Shown here piece by piece: positions 22,157 to 30,846 of a stretch of DNA of 64,000 bases. The translations under genes were made by a program, and so were the position numbers. Every line of letters starts with the position of its first letter. The stretch's first letter is position 1. The stretch comes from Bisbaumannia pacifica. Its GTDB lineage: Bacteria > Pseudomonadota > Gammaproteobacteria > Pseudomonadales > Halomonadaceae. The notes under the pieces are model-generated. The model worked only from the letters and a program-made list of their open reading frames with translations. It did not search any database and was not told where the DNA came from. The DNA is taken from positions 1-64,000 of the forward strand of contig NZ_BJUK01000008.1 of the NCBI RefSeq assembly GCF_007989625.1. The letters run 5' to 3'.

Positions 22157-23605
22157 ATGAGCCTACGCATGATCCTGCGCATCCTCGGGCTACTGCTGAT
22201 GCAGTTCAGCCTGACCATGGTGCCGCCAGTACTGATCTCCCTGCTCTATCGGGACGGCATCTGGAGCGCCTTCACCATCGCCCTGGGCATTACCGTGGCC
22301 ACCGGGGCCCTGATCTTCTGGCCCAACCGGCATGCCCGCAAGGAGCTGCGCACCCGCGACGGCTTCCTGATCGCCGCGCTGTTCTGGAGCGTGCTGGGCA
22401 GCTTCGGGGCCCTGCCGCTGATGCTCGATGGCGTGCATGCGCTGTCGGTGACCGACGCCTTCTTCGAGTCCTTCTCCGGCCTGACCACCACCGGCGCCAC
22501 CGTGATCACCGGCATCGAGGGCCTGCCCGAGTCGGTGCGCTACTATCGCCAGCAGCTGCAGTGGCTGGGCGGCATGGGGATCGTGGTACTGGCGGTGGCC
22601 ATCCTGCCGACCCTAGGCGTCGGCGGCATGGCCCTCTACCGCACCGAGATCCCGGGCCCCCTGAAGGATTCCAAGCTTACCCCGCGGATCACCGAGACCG
22701 CCAAGGCGCTGTGGTATATCTACGCCTCCCTGACCCTGACCTGCATCCTCGCCTACTGGGCGGCGGGCATGCACTGGTTCGATGCCTTGGGTCACGGCTT
22801 CTCCACCGTCGCCCTGGGCGGTTTCTCCACCTATGACGCCAGCATCGGTCACTTCGACAGCGCCACCATCGAGCTGATCTGCGTGGCCTTCATGGTCGTC
22901 TCGGCGATGAGCTTCAGCCTGCACTTCGTCGCCTGGCGGGAGAAGCGCCTGGGCCATTACCTGCGCGACCCGGAGGCGAACTTCCTGCTGCTCTTCCTGG
23001 GTGGCCTGGCGCTGATCACCGTCGGTGCCCTCTGGGTCACCGGCACCTATGACGACAGCCTGGGGCTGCGCCACGGCCTCTTCCAGGTGGTCTCGGTGGC
23101 CAGCACCGCCGGCTTCGGCGTCGCCGACTTCTCGGCCTGGCCCGGGGCCCTGCCCTTCCTGCTGTTTATGGCCGCCTTCGTGGGCGGCTGTTCCGGTTCC
23201 ACCGGCGGTGGCATGAAGGTGATTCGCATCATCCTGATCCTCAAGCAGGGCATGCGCGAGATCATGCGCCTGATCCACCCCAATGCGGTGATCGCCGTCA
23301 AGGTGGGCAAGCATAGCGTGCCCGATGGCATCGCCCAGGCCGTGTGGGGCTTCTTCTCGGTCTATGTGATGCTCTTCTTCCTGATGCTGGTGGGGGTGAT
23401 GGCCACCGGCGTGGACCAGGTCACCGCCTGGTCCACGGTGGCCTCCAGCCTCAATAACCTGGGCCCGGCCCTGGGCGAGGCCAGCGCGAACTACGGCGGC
23501 CTGCCCGACCTGGCCAAGTGGATCCTGGTGGTGGCCATGCTGCTCGGGCGCCTGGAGATCTTTACCGTGCTGGTGCTCTTTACCCCCGCCTTCTGGCGGC
23601 GCTGA
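22157..23605 (+). CDS. trkH: Trk potassium transporter membrane subunit TrkH
   Basis: The 482-residue integral membrane protein has the four-repeat M1-P-M2 layout of SKT-type K+ transporters. Selectivity-loop-like segments are visible, for example SGLTTTGATV, TVALGGFSTYD, VASTAGFGVADFS and SSLNNLGPALGE. It forms the ion pathway regulated by TrkA. Having trkA and trkH adjacent in one transcript differs from E. coli, where they are apart, and resembles other gammaproteobacteria such as Halomonas and Vibrio. Confidence 0.96.
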   Translation: MSLRMILRILGLLLMQFSLTMVPPVLISLLYRDGIWSAFTIALGITVATGALIFWPNRHARKELRTRDGFLIAALFWSVLGSFGALPLMLDGVHALSVTDAFFESFSGLTTTGATVITGIEGLPESVRYYRQQLQWLGGMGIVVLAVAILPTLGVGGMALYRTEIPGPLKDSKLTPRITETAKALWYIYASLTLTCILAYWAAGMHWFDALGHGFSTVALGGFSTYDASIGHFDSATIELICVAFMVVSAMSFSLHFVAWREKRLGHYLRDPEANFLLLFLGGLALITVGALWVTGTYDDSLGLRHGLFQVVSVASTAGFGVADFSAWPGALPFLLFMAAFVGGCSGSTGGGMKVIRIILILKQGMREIMRLIHPNAVIAVKVGKHSVPDGIAQAVWGFFSVYVMLFFLMLVGVMATGVDQVTAWSTVASSLNNLGPALGEASANYGGLPDLAKWILVVAMLLGRLEIFTVLVLFTPAFWRR

Positions 23606-23710
23606 CTCTCTCCAGGTGGAGAATCACCGCTGGGGGAGGAGCCAAGGGTTTGCGCCGATGGCCCGGCTTTATGGATAATCGCCCCATCCACTCCCAGATG
23701 CCGAGCCCCC

Positions 23711-24958
23711 ATGACCGACTCCCAGGACATCACCGCCGCCGAGCCCTCCCGAACGGAGGCCACGACGGCGGGACCGCGCCAGGTGCTGCAGGTGGGCGAG
23801 ACCCGCTACACCCTGCTGGGTACCGCCCATGTCTCCGCCCAGAGCGCGGCGGAGGTGCGTGAACTGATCCGCTCCGGCGACTTCGATGCGGTGGCCATCG
23901 AGCTCTGCCCCTCGCGCCACCATAGCCTGGTGGAGCCGGACGCCCTGGCCGACCAGGATCTCTTCCAGGTCTTTCGCCAGGGCAAGGCGGGCATGGTGGC
24001 CGCCAGCCTGGCGCTGGGCGCCTTCCAGCAGCGCCTCGCCGAGCAGTCCGGCATCGAGCCCGGCGCCGAGATGCGCGCCGCCCTGGAGGAGAGCGAGGCG
24101 GCGGGCCTGCCCCTGCTGCTGGTCGACCGGGACGTGGGCATCACCCTCAAGCGCATCTACACCAATGTGCCCTGGTGGCAGCGCATGGGGCTGATCACCG
24201 GCCTGCTGAGCAGCGTCGTCTCGCGTCAGGAGGTCTCCCCGGCGGAGATCGAGCGGCTCAAGGAGGGCGACGTCCTGGAGTCCACCTTCAGCGAATTCGC
24301 CGAGCAGTCCGAGGCCCTCTATACCCCGCTGATCCGCGAGCGGGATCGCTATATGGCGCTGCGCCTGGCGGAGGAGAATCCCGGCCGCTACCGAAATGTG
24401 CTGGTGGTGATCGGCGCCGGCCACCTCAAGGGCCTCGGCGAGCACCTGGCGGCGCCCCTGCCCCAGGCCCCCGGCGTGGAGCGTGAGGCCCTGGAACACA
24501 CCCCGCCCCGCTCGCGGATCTGGAAACTGCTGCCGTGGCTTATCACCGCCCTGGTGCTGACCGGCTTCGCCATCGGCTTCTCCCGGGACACCGGCCTGGG
24601 GCTGCAACTGGTGGGCGAGTGGTTCCTGATCAACGGCGTGCTCTCGGCGCTGGGTAGCGCCATCGCCCTGGGCCACCCGGTGACCATCGCCGCCACCTTC
24701 GTCGCCGCGCCCCTGACCTCCCTCAATCCCACCATCGGCGCCGGCTTCGTCGCCGCCGGGGTGGAGCTGGCCATGCGCAAGCCCAAGGTACGCGACTTCT
24801 CCGCGCTGCGCCACGACGTGGCCAGCGTGAAGGGCTGGTGGCGCAACCAGGTCTCGCGCACCCTGCTGGTATTCATGCTGGCCACCATCGGCTCCGCCGC
24901 GGGTACCTGGGTGGCGGGACTACGCATCGCCGGGGCGCTATTCGGCAGTGGTTCCTGA
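23711..24958 (+). CDS. TraB/PrgY-family membrane protein
   Basis: The 415-residue protein contains the TraB-type N-terminal domain, with TLLGTAHVSAQSAAEVRELI and VAIELCPSRH resembling the conserved GxAHxS and E/P segments. A conserved EENPGRYRNVLVVIGAGHLKG region follows, and the C-terminus carries about five hydrophobic helices (residues 275-410). Characterised relatives include PrgY, which reduces pheromone activity in Enterococcus. The fold belongs to the TIKI/EreA-like superfamily of putative metal-dependent hydrolases. The substrate here is unknown. A GATAAT -10-like element lies at 23674-23679. Confidence 0.82.
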   Translation: MTDSQDITAAEPSRTEATTAGPRQVLQVGETRYTLLGTAHVSAQSAAEVRELIRSGDFDAVAIELCPSRHHSLVEPDALADQDLFQVFRQGKAGMVAASLALGAFQQRLAEQSGIEPGAEMRAALEESEAAGLPLLLVDRDVGITLKRIYTNVPWWQRMGLITGLLSSVVSRQEVSPAEIERLKEGDVLESTFSEFAEQSEALYTPLIRERDRYMALRLAEENPGRYRNVLVVIGAGHLKGLGEHLAAPLPQAPGVEREALEHTPPRSRIWKLLPWLITALVLTGFAIGFSRDTGLGLQLVGEWFLINGVLSALGSAIALGHPVTIAATFVAAPLTSLNPTIGAGFVAAGVELAMRKPKVRDFSALRHDVASVKGWWRNQVSRTLLVFMLATIGSAAGTWVAGLRIAGALFGSGS

Positions 24959-24987
24959 GCGCCCAACGCGCCCTGCCCTAACCCCCT

Positions 24988-25013
24988 ATCGCCCCGGCTC
25001 CGCCCGGGGCGAT
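24988..25013. terminator. Hairpin between convergent traB-like and tapT genes
   Basis: ATCGCCCCGG (24988-24997) pairs perfectly with CCGGGGCGAT (25004-25013) across a 6-nt loop in the 61-bp convergent gap. There is no U-tract, so it may be factor-assisted or simply protect RNA 3' ends. Confidence 0.45.
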
Positions 25014-25019
25014 GGCATG

Positions 25020-25778
25020 TCAGGTGCCGGCGGCGCGGCGTGCCAGCAGCCGCGTCATGGCCGGCGTCGGCGTCTCGAGTTTCTCGAAGCGGCGGCTGGC
25101 GGCATAGCTGTCGTTGAAGACCTGGAAATAGTCGTCGAGGATCTCGGCGGCAGCGCCGTCACCGCCCTGGCGCAGCAGCTCGGCGGCCACCTCGGCGGTG
25201 CACAGATGGGCCTCGGAGGCGGGCTTGCGCAGCCGATAACGGGTCAGCCGCTCGGTGCGCAGCGGCAGTACCGGTAGCGCCTCGAGATAGGGACTCTTGC
25301 GGAAGATACGCCGCGCCTGGCGCCAGGTGCCGTCGAGGATCACATAGACCGGAATCCGTCCCTCGGCCCGGACCGCCGCCACCGCCTCCCTGCCCACCAC
25401 CCGATGGGCATAGTCGGGCTGGTCATCGGGGAAGATCACGAAGGGGGCATAACGCTCGTCCGCCAACAGCGCCAGCAGGCGCTCGTCCGGGGCGGTGCGA
25501 TACCAGGTGAAGACCTCGGTATTGCCCAGCACGTCACGGATCAGGCGCCCGGTGTTGGTGGGCTTATGATGCTCCAGGGGGTGGGTCACGAGCCACACCC
25601 GGGCCGTGCTCTCGGCCTCGACCCGGTAGGGGCAGAGGCAGTTGAGCGTCGGCAGGTTGCAACCCGCGCAACGCTCCACGAAGCTGCCCCGGGCCTTGAA
25701 CTCGCGGCGTGGCGGGCGCGGATGGCCGGTGGCGGGATCGCGATCGGTAATGGAGTCGGGGGGAATATCGTCCAGCAT
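25020..25778 (-). CDS. tapT: DTW-domain tRNA-uridine aminocarboxypropyltransferase
   Basis: The 252-residue protein has the DTW domain. It shows an N-terminal cysteine-rich segment (RCAGCNLPTLNCLCP), a central VILDGTWRQARRIF motif and conserved RKP..EAHLCTAE. E. coli TapT (YfiP) of this family installs acp3U47 in elongator tRNAs using SAM. The match in length and motifs is good, although a second DTW paralogue class exists and sorting them needs alignment. It is convergent with the TraB-like gene. Confidence 0.82.
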   Translation of the reverse strand: MLDDIPPDSITDRDPATGHPRPPRREFKARGSFVERCAGCNLPTLNCLCPYRVEAESTARVWLVTHPLEHHKPTNTGRLIRDVLGNTEVFTWYRTAPDERLLALLADERYAPFVIFPDDQPDYAHRVVGREAVAAVRAEGRIPVYVILDGTWRQARRIFRKSPYLEALPVLPLRTERLTRYRLRKPASEAHLCTAEVAAELLRQGGDGAAAEILDDYFQVFNDSYAASRRFEKLETPTPAMTRLLARRAAGT

Positions 25779-25850
25779 AACGCTCGGATTCCGAGAGAGG
25801 GGGCCGCACAGTCTACCATCGGCGACCCACGCTTCGATCGTTACGGGGCG

Positions 25851-26870
25851 TCAGAGCCCCAGAAATCTCACGATGGTGTCGATGATCCGAGCATGCACCA
25901 CCCCGCGCTCGGTGCCCTCGGGGTCACTGCAGATCGGGTCTTCGCCCTCTTCGACAAGGCGCTCCACCGCCCCGTCGCGGCATTCGGCCAAGAAAGTGAA
26001 ATGATTGGCCGGGGCGATACTCAGGTAGGTGGCGTTAGGTAGTCGAGCGGCCAGATCGCTGCCTTCCGGCCCCATATCCACGGCCCGCCAACGCGTGTCG
26101 GGATCGCCAAGATTGAGCAGCAGTACCGCCCCTTCCACATCGGCGATGCTCTCCTCGGTGAAGGCATAACCAAACCCTGGATCGACGGCAATCGTACGGC
26201 TGATCCGCGTATCGAGCGCCTCCTGCTCGATGCCATCGGGCAAGGTGTCGGGGACGATCCCCCCCTTGGCAAAGAACCGGCAATCGACTTCGCGTCCCTG
26301 TGACGACGCGCAGTAGTCACCAAATGCGGCCCAGTCTACCCGTAGCCCGGCCAGGTTCAGGGCGGTCGCCCCTCCCAGCGAGAAGCCCAGGGCCGCGATG
26401 CGCGAGGTATCCACATGGGCGGCAAGCTGCGGATCGGCCAATAGCTGGTCGAGCGCCGCCGTCAGATCATTGGCACGCTCCTGGAGGCGTATCGAGCGGC
26501 GTGGAGAGCTGTCGCCCGTGGTACTGCCGGGATGGTTGACGGCCAGCACCATCGCCCCGTTGAGGGCCAGCGCCGACGACAGCCAGGCCAGCGCGTCCAT
26601 GTTGCCGCCCGAGCCATGCGATAGCAGCACCAGCGGATGCCTGCCTTCGGCAATCGCGGCGCCGACATAGGCGGGCCGGCCATGGAAGATCGGCCCGCTG
26701 CCGATCATGCTACGGTAAGTGGGAGTGCCAACCGGATACCAGATCGAGCCCTCGACGAGGCTGGCACGATGCGACGTATTGATATCCAGGCGGTCGTATC
26801 CGGCCAGCGATTCCGCCAGGACAGGCAAGGAAAACATGCCCAGGGCGGCGGCGACACATAGCGCTTTCAT
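25851..26870 (-). CDS. Secreted alpha/beta hydrolase (PAF-acetylhydrolase/dienelactone-like)
   Basis: The roughly 339-residue protein begins with a signal peptide (KALCVAAALGMFSLPVLA) and has an alpha/beta-hydrolase core. The oxyanion strand is LVLLSHGSGGNMDALAWL and the nucleophile elbow is GFSLGG. A late histidine in NHFTFLAEC is a candidate catalytic base. Two in-frame ATGs exist: the one at 26882 lacks a ribosome site, while the one at 26870 is preceded by GGAGA at 6 nt, so I use it. It is divergent from a membrane-anchored AraC-type regulator that probably controls it. Substrate unknown. Confidence 0.82.
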   Translation of the reverse strand: MKALCVAAALGMFSLPVLAESLAGYDRLDINTSHRASLVEGSIWYPVGTPTYRSMIGSGPIFHGRPAYVGAAIAEGRHPLVLLSHGSGGNMDALAWLSSALALNGAMVLAVNHPGSTTGDSSPRRSIRLQERANDLTAALDQLLADPQLAAHVDTSRIAALGFSLGGATALNLAGLRVDWAAFGDYCASSQGREVDCRFFAKGGIVPDTLPDGIEQEALDTRISRTIAVDPGFGYAFTEESIADVEGAVLLLNLGDPDTRWRAVDMGPEGSDLAARLPNATYLSIAPANHFTFLAECRDGAVERLVEEGEDPICSDPEGTERGVVHARIIDTIVRFLGL

Positions 26871-27021
26871 CGGTTTCTCCATTCAAGACCTAGGGGCCTC
26901 TCATTCTCCGGCGCCCGGCGAGCCTCCGCGTCCTGAATCCCGTTTTAGGTCGAGTGCGACCGATTCCAGGTCTATGATTCCAGCGTCTTAATGGAACCGT
27001 TTCTGTCTGCGAGTCTCCCCC
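26871..27021. promoter_or_regulatory. Divergent control region between hydrolase and membrane AraC regulator
   Basis: This 151-bp region holds a perfect palindrome GGTCG-agtg-CGACC (26948-26961), followed by two direct copies of GATTCCAG starting at 26962 and 26976. Both are candidate operator sequences for the adjacent regulator. No convincing -35/-10 pair could be fixed by eye. Confidence 0.4.
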
Positions 27022-28032
27022 ATGCCGTCACTGCCCATTCCGATGATCGTCGCCATCCTCCTCGCCTACCTGGCCATTCTTACCCTGGCTCGTCGCGACC
27101 GCCCCTGGCCTTTCGTCTTGCTGATACTGGCCTGTGCCGTACAGGGCACCGTCATCTCACTCAATCAGCATTATGGTGTGACGCTATTCCATACCGTCCA
27201 GCCGGTGACGGCGACACTGATCCCCCCTCTCGCCTGGATCATCTTTCAGGTCACCGCCATACGCGCCTTTGCCCCATCCCGCCACCTACCGCATCTGCTC
27301 TTGCCGGCCTTCGTCGCCTTCTGCATGGCATTCGCGCCCCAGGTCCTCGATATCGTCATTCCCAGCGGTTTCGTCGCCTATGGGGTGGCATTGCTGATCG
27401 CCCTGAAACAAGGGCCAGGCAATCTCCCGCTCCCCCGACTGGAAAGCGGCGAGCGTCCCGGCTTGATTTGGCGGGTCATCGCACTGGCGCTGATCGCCTC
27501 CGCGTTCAGCGATATCCTGATCCTGCTCGACCAGGTATTGGGACAGGGCCGGCTGCAAGCGTGGATCATCGGCGTCTTTTCTTCGCTGATCTTGCTGGTG
27601 CTCGGCGCGCTCTGCCTGTCACGAAGCCTGGAAAGCGAACCCAACGAGGCGTGCCCGGCGGCAGAACCCCCACCAGTAATGGATCTCGAACAAAACCGCG
27701 CACTGATAGAGCGACTCGACCACCTCGTCACCTCGCAGACGCTGTTCCTCGACCCTGGCCTCACCCTGAACCGGCTGTCACGCAAGCTGGGAGTCCCGGC
27801 CAAGCTGCTCTCCAGCACCATCAACCAGACGACCGGCGAAAACGTCTCGCGTTATATCAATGCGTATCGAATCGAGCATGCCTGCCTGCAGTTGGAGGCC
27901 GGAGAAAGCGTCACCTCGGCCATGCTGAACAGCGGCTTCAACACCAAATCGAACTTCAACCGCGAGTTTCGGCGAGTGAAGGGACACGCCCCCCGGGAGT
28001 GGCTGGCAACGCGAGCGGCGGTCCCGGACTAG
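27022..28032 (+). CDS. Membrane-anchored AraC-family transcriptional regulator
   Basis: The 336-residue protein has about seven hydrophobic helices in residues 4-200. A short charged linker and an AraC-type double helix-turn-helix domain at about residues 235-330 follow. The HTH domain has recognisable LTLNRLSRKLGVPAKLLSS, INAYRIEHA and SGFNTKSNFNREFRRVKGHAPREW segments. Regulators of this layout sense a membrane or periplasmic cue and act on nearby genes. The hydrolase divergent from it is the obvious candidate target. Codon use in this pair looks less GC-biased than in the flanking housekeeping genes, which may indicate recent acquisition. Confidence 0.88.
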   Translation: MPSLPIPMIVAILLAYLAILTLARRDRPWPFVLLILACAVQGTVISLNQHYGVTLFHTVQPVTATLIPPLAWIIFQVTAIRAFAPSRHLPHLLLPAFVAFCMAFAPQVLDIVIPSGFVAYGVALLIALKQGPGNLPLPRLESGERPGLIWRVIALALIASAFSDILILLDQVLGQGRLQAWIIGVFSSLILLVLGALCLSRSLESEPNEACPAAEPPPVMDLEQNRALIERLDHLVTSQTLFLDPGLTLNRLSRKLGVPAKLLSSTINQTTGENVSRYINAYRIEHACLQLEAGESVTSAMLNSGFNTKSNFNREFRRVKGHAPREWLATRAAVPD

Positions 28033-28192
28033 GCGATGCCTGAAAACTGGCTGCGCTCGACCGTATGGGGTGAACCAGTCTCGACACCCACGCCGAGCAA
28101 GATCCCGGCGATAGGGCCTCGAGGGAGATGGCACCGCGGTGGCGATGATCACCACGATGGCGACCATGGCCACTGAGATAGCGCCTTCTCGC

Positions 28193-28921
28193 TTACTCCA
28201 GCAGCGTCTCCGGCATCCATAGCCGCCCTTCCCGCGTCCAGTGCCGGACCAGGGCCGGCACGCCCTGACCGGCGGGCTGGTTCAAGCGCACCACCCCCGG
28301 GGGCGCCAACTGGTGGGCCTGGGGATCGACCAGGATCGCCTCGGCATCCAGCGGGGCCTGGTGCAGCAGGGAGGCCGCCGGCATCACCGCAAGCGACGTG
28401 CCCACCACCAGCAGCAGGTCCGCCTCGGCGACGACCTCCTGGGCCTCGACGTAGCGGGGCACCGGCTCGCCGAACCACACCACGTCGGGGCGCAGCTGAC
28501 TGCCCAGGTCACAGAGATCGCCGAGGCGAATGCCGCCGCGACGCAGCGGATAGCGCATGCCGGGGTCGGCGGTGGAGCGCGCCTGGAGGATCTCCCCATG
28601 CAGGTGCAGCACCCGGCGGGAGCCGGCCCGCTCGTGGAGGTCGTCGATGTTCTGGGTGATGATGCTGACCCGGAAGCCCCGCTTCTCCAGGGCCGCCAGG
28701 GCCTTGTGGGCGGCATTGGGACGCGCCCGGCGCACCTGGTCGCGGCGCGCATCGTAGAAGCGCAGCACCCGCTCGGGGTCCCGTGCCCAGCCCTCGGGGG
28801 TGGCCACCGCCTCCACCGGGTGGTTCTCCCAGAGGCCGTCGCTGGCACGAAAGGTGGCGATACCGCTCTCGGCGCTGATACCGGCGCCGCTCAATACCAC
28901 CAGATGGGGGGACTCGCTCAT
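28193..28921 (-). CDS. Sirtuin-like NAD-dependent protein deacylase lacking the zinc cysteines
   Basis: The 242-residue protein has a full Sir2 NAD-binding core. It contains SGAGISAESGIATFRASDGLW at its start, TQNIDDLHERAG and the catalytic histidine H108 in LHLHGE. A YxxR motif (Y56, R59) is typical of class III desuccinylase/deacetylase enzymes such as CobB. After HGE, the two CxxC pairs that bind structural zinc in CobB are missing: residues 111-150 contain only C137. Such variants could still bind NAD. The gene ends the aceK transcript (9-nt gap). Confidence 0.85.
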   Translation of the reverse strand: MSESPHLVVLSGAGISAESGIATFRASDGLWENHPVEAVATPEGWARDPERVLRFYDARRDQVRRARPNAAHKALAALEKRGFRVSIITQNIDDLHERAGSRRVLHLHGEILQARSTADPGMRYPLRRGGIRLGDLCDLGSQLRPDVVWFGEPVPRYVEAQEVVAEADLLLVVGTSLAVMPAASLLHQAPLDAEAILVDPQAHQLAPPGVVRLNQPAGQGVPALVRHWTREGRLWMPETLLE

Positions 28922-28930
28922 GATGAATCG

Positions 28931-30694
28931 TCAGTGGGTCGGGGCAGCCGTCTCGACGAAGCGCTGCTTGTCACGATAGGGGGTCACGTCGATCACCTTG
29001 CCGTCGCGGATCGCTCGTTGCAGCCCCTGCCAGTAATCGGGGTCGAAGAGCTCCGGATGCAGCTCGGTGAACAGCGCGCGCAGCTCGGGGTTGGCGACCA
29101 TAAAGGGGCCGAACTCTTCCGGGAAGATATCATCGGGTCCCACCGAGAACCAGGGCTCCGCGGGCTCCCCCTGCCCCGCGGCATGGCTGCGGGGAAGGCG
29201 CCGGAAGTGGCACTCGGTGAGGTAGCAGATCTCGTCGTAGTCGTAGAAGACCACCCGGCCGTGGCGGGTGACCCCGAAGTTCTTCAGCAGCATATCGCCG
29301 GGGAAGATATTGGCCGCCGCCAACTGCTTGATGGCATTGCCGTAGTCCTTGAGCACGGCGCGCGTCTCCGCCGCATCGCACTGCTCCAGGTAGAGGTTCA
29401 GGGGCGTCATCATCCGCTCGACATAGCAGTGCTTGATGACCACCTTGTCGTCGCGCAGCGAGACGGTGGAGGGTGCCACCTCCAGCAGGTGGTCGAGGCA
29501 CTCCGGGTCGAAATGATCGCGGCGGGCGATAAAGTTGGAGAACTCCTGGGTATCCGCCATGCGCCCCACCCGATCGTGACACTTGACCAACTGGTACTTG
29601 TCGCGAACGACCTGGTGAGTCACCTCCTTGGCCGGGTCGAAGCGATCCTTGATGATCTTGAAGACGGTGCGATAGGAGGGCAACACGAAGACCGCCATCA
29701 CCATGCCGCGCACCCCGGGGGCGATAACGAAGCGATCCTCGCGCTTGGCCACCTGGCGGTTGAGGCCACGAAAGAACTCGGTCTTGCCGTGCTTATAGAA
29801 GCCGATGGCGGAGTAGAGCTCCCCCTCCGGCTTGTCCGGCATCAGCTCCTGGAGGAAGTCGACGCACTCGCCGGGCACCTGGGTATCGACCTGGAAGTAG
29901 GCCCGGGTGAAGGAGAAGATGATCGAGACCTCCTCCGGCTCGATCAGCACCGTATCCAGGTGCAGGCCCTCGCTGGCCCCCGCCTCTTCGCCATAGCCAT
30001 CGCCATGACGGATCGGCAGCGCCAGGGGCAACTGCTCGGCGCCGCCGCGCAGCCGCCCCACCAGGTAGGCGCCCTTGTTGCGATAGAAGACGCTCTCCAG
30101 CAGCTCCATCTCGGTATCGTCGGCGTCGCGCAGCATCGCGGGGAGATGCCCGACCAGGAAGTCGGCGCCCAGGCGAGCGTCCCGCTCGAGGTCGTCGAAG
30201 GGGGTCTCCAGGCGCGCCTCCCCCAGGGCCCAATGGAGGGCGCCGACCCAGTCGCCGGCGACCCGCCGGGTGCGGGTCAGGCAGATGCCCGAATGGCGGG
30301 GCGCGCTATCCCGGGAGCTGTAGACGAACATCCAGTCGTCGCGGATATGGCGGTGGTGAAAGACCGAGCAGAACAGGGAGTTGAAGAAGGTCTCGGCGAG
30401 CTCGTAGTCGAGGCGCTGGTCGATCAGCTCGGCGTAGTGGGCCTTGGCCTCCCGCCAGCACTCGCAGTGGGTCAGCACCTCGGCCTGAAAGGTGCGCTGG
30501 AGTCGCCCCAGGGTCGCCGCCACCTTGTCGTCGTAGAGGTTGATGCGCGCCGCCGAGGCCTGCTGCGCCTCCCGCCAGGCGGCGTCCCGGAAACGCCGGC
30601 TAGCGTCCCGGGTGATGGCCCGGAAGCGGGTACGGTACTCATCGAAGCCATGCAGGATGGTGGCGGCGAGGCGATAGGCGGCAGAGAGTTTCAT
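28931..30694 (-). CDS. aceK: Isocitrate dehydrogenase kinase/phosphatase
   Basis: The 587-residue protein is a full-length AceK, which phosphorylates and dephosphorylates isocitrate dehydrogenase to divert carbon into the glyoxylate shunt during growth on acetate or fatty acids. Recognisable segments include the regulatory N-terminal domain and the kinase-like region (VAPGVRGMVMAVFVLPSY, FKIIKDRF). The C-terminal DYDEICYLTECHFR segment is also present. The ATG at 30694 has a GGAG site. An upstream GTG at 30715 is less likely. Unlike in enterobacteria it is not next to aceBA. It is followed by the sirtuin gene. Confidence 0.96.
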   Translation of the reverse strand: MKLSAAYRLAATILHGFDEYRTRFRAITRDASRRFRDAAWREAQQASAARINLYDDKVAATLGRLQRTFQAEVLTHCECWREAKAHYAELIDQRLDYELAETFFNSLFCSVFHHRHIRDDWMFVYSSRDSAPRHSGICLTRTRRVAGDWVGALHWALGEARLETPFDDLERDARLGADFLVGHLPAMLRDADDTEMELLESVFYRNKGAYLVGRLRGGAEQLPLALPIRHGDGYGEEAGASEGLHLDTVLIEPEEVSIIFSFTRAYFQVDTQVPGECVDFLQELMPDKPEGELYSAIGFYKHGKTEFFRGLNRQVAKREDRFVIAPGVRGMVMAVFVLPSYRTVFKIIKDRFDPAKEVTHQVVRDKYQLVKCHDRVGRMADTQEFSNFIARRDHFDPECLDHLLEVAPSTVSLRDDKVVIKHCYVERMMTPLNLYLEQCDAAETRAVLKDYGNAIKQLAAANIFPGDMLLKNFGVTRHGRVVFYDYDEICYLTECHFRRLPRSHAAGQGEPAEPWFSVGPDDIFPEEFGPFMVANPELRALFTELHPELFDPDYWQGLQRAIRDGKVIDVTPYRDKQRFVETAAPTH

Positions 30695-30846
30695 GGCGGA
30701 CTCCAGAGGCGGCACCCCTAGCCTGGCGGAATCCTCTGATCACGGCGAGACGACCAAGGTGGTGGCTCCTGTAATAGGGCGACAGCCATCGTGACAGGAC
30801 GGCGCCCAGCGGCGACAATAGGCCCCGTTTTGCCGATGCTCAGGTC

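Noticed and set aside
23605..23640. Short TCTCC-AGGT-GGAGA hairpin after trkH as terminator
   Set aside because: The stem is only five base pairs and has no U-tract.
26870..26882. ATG at 26882 as start of the hydrolase
   Set aside because: The GGAGA needed for initiation lies after this ATG and is well spaced for the ATG at 26870, which also gives a cleaner signal peptide.
28033..28192. Possible gene or terminator between the AraC regulator and the sirtuin
   Set aside because: Only weak imperfect repeats of GTGGCGATGATCACC type are visible, without a U-tract or coding frame.
28241..30721. A plus-strand open frame of about 826 codons antisense to the sirtuin and aceK
   Set aside because: Both minus-strand genes are convincing by motif; the antisense translation has no recognisable domain and a shadow-type composition.
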